From positions 403,255-467,254 of the forward strand of contig NZ_SJSK01000004.1 in the NCBI RefSeq assembly GCF_004331645.1: a DNA stretch of 64,000 nt. Reading direction: 5' to 3'. Below, piece by piece: positions 61,851 through 64,000 of this stretch (its first letter is position 1; every line of letters starts with the position of its first letter). This stretch comes from Pedobacter frigiditerrae. Its GTDB lineage: Bacteria > Bacteroidota > Bacteroidia > Sphingobacteriales > Sphingobacteriaceae. Below the pieces are notes generated by a model. That model was not told where the DNA came from, searched no databases, and was given only the letters and a program-made list of their open reading frames with translations. The position numbers were made by a program, and so were the translations under genes.

Positions 61851-62587
61851 AATCTCAAATCAGTTTTATAAAATCGCTACATCAAAAGAAGTACCGCAAA
61901 GAAAGTGGGATATTTATTATTGAAGGTATAAAATCTATCACAGAATTCATAAATTCAAGTTATCAGTTAAATAGCATCTATTATACTCATGCTTATGCTC
62001 CACTATTGCCAAATAACCTCACAAATATAAAGTTATTTGAAGTAAACAACGCCGAATTAGAGAAGATTAGTACTTTGCAAACACCGCAAGGAATTATAGC
62101 CCTGGTTCATATCCCTGCTAAACAAGAAATAGACCTCAATAGTTTGAAGAATTCTTTCTCTTTAGTACTGGATGATGTACAAGACCCTGGTAATTTTGGG
62201 ACCATTATTCGTACTGCCGATTGGTTTGGGATAAAAAATGTGATTTGTTCTGAAAACACAGTTGAAGCTTATAATCCCAAAACAGTACAGTCTACCATGG
62301 GTTCTTTATGCAGGACGAATGTAAGTTATACTGACCTCAACTCCTTTTTATCAAAAATTAAACTCCCGATATTTGGAGCTTTATTAGAGGGAAATGATAT
62401 TTACAAAACAAATTGGGGCAATGAAGGGTTAATTTTGTTGGGCAATGAAGGACATGGAATCAGTGATTTACATTTAGAAAAAATTACAACTCCAGTCACT
62501 ATTCCAAGGTTTGGCAAGGCCGAATCACTAAATGTTGCCGTATCTGCAGCCATATTTTGTAGTGAATTGAGTAGAAATAAGAAATAA
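61841..62587 (+). CDS. TrmH/SpoU-family RNA 2'-O-methyltransferase
   Basis: 248 residues. The N-terminal substrate-binding domain (LSKSQISFIKSLHQKKYRKE) is followed by the SPOUT knot: motif 1 LDDVQDPGNFGTIIRTADW, motif 2 LLGNEGHGIS, and motif 3 IPRFGKAESLNVAVSAAI. It would methylate ribose in tRNA or 23S rRNA using SAM; the exact position is not readable. Its ATG lies ten bases into the reverse strand of the tamL start, a head-to-head overlap. Confidence 0.92.
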   Translation: MLSKSQISFIKSLHQKKYRKESGIFIIEGIKSITEFINSSYQLNSIYYTHAYAPLLPNNLTNIKLFEVNNAELEKISTLQTPQGIIALVHIPAKQEIDLNSLKNSFSLVLDDVQDPGNFGTIIRTADWFGIKNVICSENTVEAYNPKTVQSTMGSLCRTNVSYTDLNSFLSKIKLPIFGALLEGNDIYKTNWGNEGLILLGNEGHGISDLHLEKITTPVTIPRFGKAESLNVAVSAAIFCSELSRNKK

Positions 62588-62609
62588 ATTGAAATAAAAA
62601 GCAATCAGC

Positions 62610-62640
62610 TTTGCATACTAACTTATAATTGTTATTTTTG
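62610..62640 (+). promoter_or_regulatory. Bacteroidota consensus promoter of tRNA-Cys
   Basis: TTTG at 62610-62613, a 19-nt spacer, then TATTTTTG at 62633-62640, an exact match to TAnnTTTG. Transcription would begin near 62647, about 40 bases before the mature tRNA. Confidence 0.78.
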
Positions 62641-62687
62641 TGCCCCGTAAGGAAAGGCATTCCTTTGGAACAACCTTGAATTTAAAA

Positions 62688-62759
62688 GGTCGAGTGGCCG
62701 AGAGGCTTAGGCTCAGCTCTGCAAAAGCTGCTACAGCGGTTCGAATCCGCTCTCGACCT
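62688..62759 (+). tRNA. tRNA-Cys (anticodon GCA)
   Basis: Acceptor GGTCGAG / CTCGACC (62688-62694, 62752-62758), anticodon stem CAGCT/AGCTG with loop CTGCAAA (anticodon GCA at 62721-62723), and T arm AGCGG/CCGCT with loop TTCGAAT. The discriminator is T, the identity base typical of tRNA-Cys. CCA is not encoded. Confidence 0.96.
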
Positions 62760-62797
62760 CAGATTAACAATAATTAAAAGAAATAAAGCTTATTATC

Positions 62798-62977
62798 ATG
62801 GCAGTAACAAGATTAAAAAGAAAAGATAGATACAATAAAAATGTTTCTCGTTTAGAAGTTAAAACTTTAAAATTAGCTACTAACTTAGAATTGGGAAGCC
62901 GTTCTAAACAATCTAAAACAGACCAATTAGCTAAAAACAATGCAATTTTAGCTCAATTAGTTGCAGCTAACGGATAG
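62798..62977 (+). CDS. Small basic protein of 59 residues downstream of tRNA-Cys
   Basis: Too short for ordinary gene finding but convincing: ATG at 62798, 59 codons, TAG at 62975-62977, and a strong terminator 24 bases later. The product begins MAVTRLKRKDRYNKNVSRL and has a basic N-terminal third, then a mixed, probably helical, part with LAQLVAANG at the end. No transmembrane segment. It begins 38 bases after the tRNA-Cys and probably shares its promoter. I recognise no domain; nucleic-acid or ribosome binding would suit its charge (inference). Confidence 0.72.
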   Translation: MAVTRLKRKDRYNKNVSRLEVKTLKLATNLELGSRSKQSKTDQLAKNNAILAQLVAANG

Positions 62978-63000
62978 TTAGATTTTTTCTTTAAAAGATT

Positions 63001-63038
63001 AAAAAAGCATCTCAGATTTATTTTTGGGATGCTTTTTT
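63001..63038 (+). terminator. Terminator of the tRNA-Cys / small protein unit
   Basis: AAAAAAGCATC (63001-63011) pairs with GATGCTTTTTT (63028-63038), extended by two pairs inward, and runs into T residues. Confidence 0.9.
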
Positions 63039-63060
63039 GTGCTTTAAGTTTTTTTATTAG

Positions 63061-63087
63061 TTCATTGGCATCATTAGTTCATTGGCC
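63061..63087. repeat. TTCATTGG dispersed repeat, copy B
   Basis: Matches copy A at 59180-59206 at 22 of 27 positions. Including two bases to the left it is a 17-bp unit (AGTTCATTGGCATCATT) followed by most of a second one. Confidence 0.6.
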
Positions 63088-63170
63088 ATAAGTCAATAAC
63101 TAAATTCTTATTTCATTTTCTGCCCAACTATTCCTTGCCCTTACACCATGTTTTAACGCAAAAAATATTA

Positions 63171-63199
63171 TTGCCATTGCCTCCTAAAATTTACCTTTA
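63171..63199 (+). promoter_or_regulatory. Candidate promoter of the YdeI family gene
   Basis: TTG at 63171-63173, an 18-nt spacer and TACCTTTA at 63192-63199. Transcription would begin almost at the ATG (63204), implying a leaderless or nearly leaderless mRNA, so the call is tentative. Confidence 0.3.
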
Positions 63200-63203
63200 T
63201 TAA

Positions 63204-63761
63204 ATGGAACCTCAATTCTTCGAAAAACCAACATTGTTTAGAGAATGGTTAAAAAAAAATCATCAAACCAAAACAGAATTATTAGTAGGTTTTTACAAGG
63301 TTGGAAGTGGAACACCAAGTATGTCATGGCCCGAATCTGTTGATGAAGCACTTTGCTTTGGATGGATTGACGGCATCAGGAAATCCATAGATGAGAAAAG
63401 TTATACTATCCGTTTTACGCCCAGAAAGCCAACTAGTATTTGGAGTGGCATTAACATCAAAAAAATGGATGAATTGATTAAAAAAGGTCTGATGCAACCA
63501 GCAGGTCTAACCGCTTTTCAGCATCGAAAAGAAGAGAAATCAGGGGTTTATATTCACGAAAATGAAGCTAGAAAACTAAACTTAGCATTTGGGGAAAAAT
63601 TTAAAGCCAATAAAAAGGCTTGGGATTTTTTCTCTACACAAGCTCCATCCTATCAAAAATTGATAATAGGCTGGATAATGGGTGCCAAACAAGAAGCCAC
63701 ACAACTCTCACGACTAGAAAAAGCAATTGCTGAAAGTGAGCTTCTAAAAAGAATGAGATAA
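63204..63761 (+). CDS. YdeI/OmpD-associated family protein
   Basis: 185 residues, soluble. Family marks are WLKKNHQTKTELLVGFYKVGSG (quoted in part: NHQTKTELLVGFYK), then SWPESVDEALCFGWIDGIRKS, RFTPRKPTSIWS and a C-terminal YdeI stretch with PSYQKLIIGWIMGAKQEATQ and a closing ERL-like helix. Members are described as involved in bacteriocin or peptide resistance, but the molecular action is not settled. It stands alone with a partial SRPBCC gene 67 bases downstream. Confidence 0.88.
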   Translation: MEPQFFEKPTLFREWLKKNHQTKTELLVGFYKVGSGTPSMSWPESVDEALCFGWIDGIRKSIDEKSYTIRFTPRKPTSIWSGINIKKMDELIKKGLMQPAGLTAFQHRKEEKSGVYIHENEARKLNLAFGEKFKANKKAWDFFSTQAPSYQKLIIGWIMGAKQEATQLSRLEKAIAESELLKRMR

Positions 63762-63828
63762 ATTAATGAACATAAACCTATTCCAAGTGTTATTTACTTT
63801 TAAATAAGATACATCTAAAATAATTATT

Positions 63829-64000
63829 ATGAAATCAGAAAATGTTGTAGTTGAAAGAACATACAGTGCTCCTATTGATAAAGTTTGGAGTGCAATAACA
63901 AATATTGATGAAATGAAAAACTGGTATTTTCAATTAGAAGATTTTCAACCTAAGGTTGGTTTTAAGTTTGATTTTATTGGCGGGCCAGAAGACGGCATAC
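63829..64000 (+). CDS. SRPBCC/AHSA1-domain protein, truncated by the window edge
   Basis: Only the first 57 codons are present. The start reads MKSENVVVERTYSAPIDKVW, then AITNIDEMKNWYFQLEDFQPK, which is the opening of the SRPBCC (START-like, activator of Hsp90 ATPase homologue) fold, where a helix-grip cavity binds small ligands. Function cannot be refined. The frame is open to the window end, so this is a partial gene and not a pseudogene. Confidence 0.85.
   Translation, partial: MKSENVVVERTYSAPIDKVWSAITNIDEMKNWYFQLEDFQPKVGFKFDFIGGPEDGI

Overview
The window reads as chromosomal DNA of a low-GC Bacteroidota, most likely a Pedobacter-like member of the Sphingobacteriaceae. Reasons: T9SS-associated genes (a PorP/SprF protein and a giant protein with a gliding-motility-type C-terminal sorting domain), a long 316-residue NusB, a Bacteroidota-type TamL lipoprotein, DUF5522 and PUR-like proteins, candidate promoters of the Bacteroidota type (TTG, about 19 nt, TAnnTTTG), and few Shine-Dalgarno sequences. 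Several genes appear to use TTG starts (glmM, the Tat amine oxidase, tamL). I see no phage, insertion sequence, CRISPR array or rRNA. The two tRNAs are Arg(CCG) and Cys(GCA).

Layout. 1-3.5 kb: a small acidic protein, a repeat-filled intergenic stretch, a cysteine desulfurase and GlmM. 3.7-5.7 kb: methyltransferase, PAP2 phosphatase and ZIP transporter in one tight operon. 5.7-11.9 kb: housekeeping genes on the minus strand (MarR, DUF5522, MBL hydrolase, coaE, ybbR-like, yajC, a DUF1573 lipoprotein, nusB, an amino-acid dehydrogenase). 12-18.2 kb: ABC exporter, PUR protein, membrane protein, ychF and mgtE, separated by intergenic DNA with two unrelated 11-bp-period arrays. 18.5-27 kb: two Tat-exported enzymes (FAD amine oxidase, PLP aminotransferase), a secreted Hint-domain protein, a PorP/SprF protein, and a convergent 1.17-kaa T9SS cargo.

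27.2-36 kb is a probable polysaccharide locus. It holds a YaiO-type barrel and a membrane-anchored protein of unknown function on the plus strand. Converging on them are a response regulator, a HEAT-repeat protein, a processive GT2 and an LTA-synthase-like sulfatase-fold enzyme. A GAF histidine kinase diverges from the regulator. 36-42.6 kb is an RND efflux operon with its TetR repressor and three matching operator-like palindromes. 42.7-44 kb is a DoxX-like membrane protein.

44.2-54.4 kb is a compact five-gene minus-strand operon: an HD phosphohydrolase fused to a Pycsar-effector-like membrane domain, PPK1, an SdiA-regulated-type lipoprotein, a phosphoesterase / kinase-like / outer-membrane-barrel fusion, and a GAF protein. 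It looks like a phosphate or nucleotide signalling unit and is the best candidate here for an undescribed system. 54.5-64 kb: alginate lyase-like protein, TspO, patatin-barrel fusion with a small partner, TamL overlapping head-to-head with a TrmH-type methyltransferase, a tRNA-Cys followed by a small basic protein, a YdeI family protein, and a truncated SRPBCC protein at the right edge.
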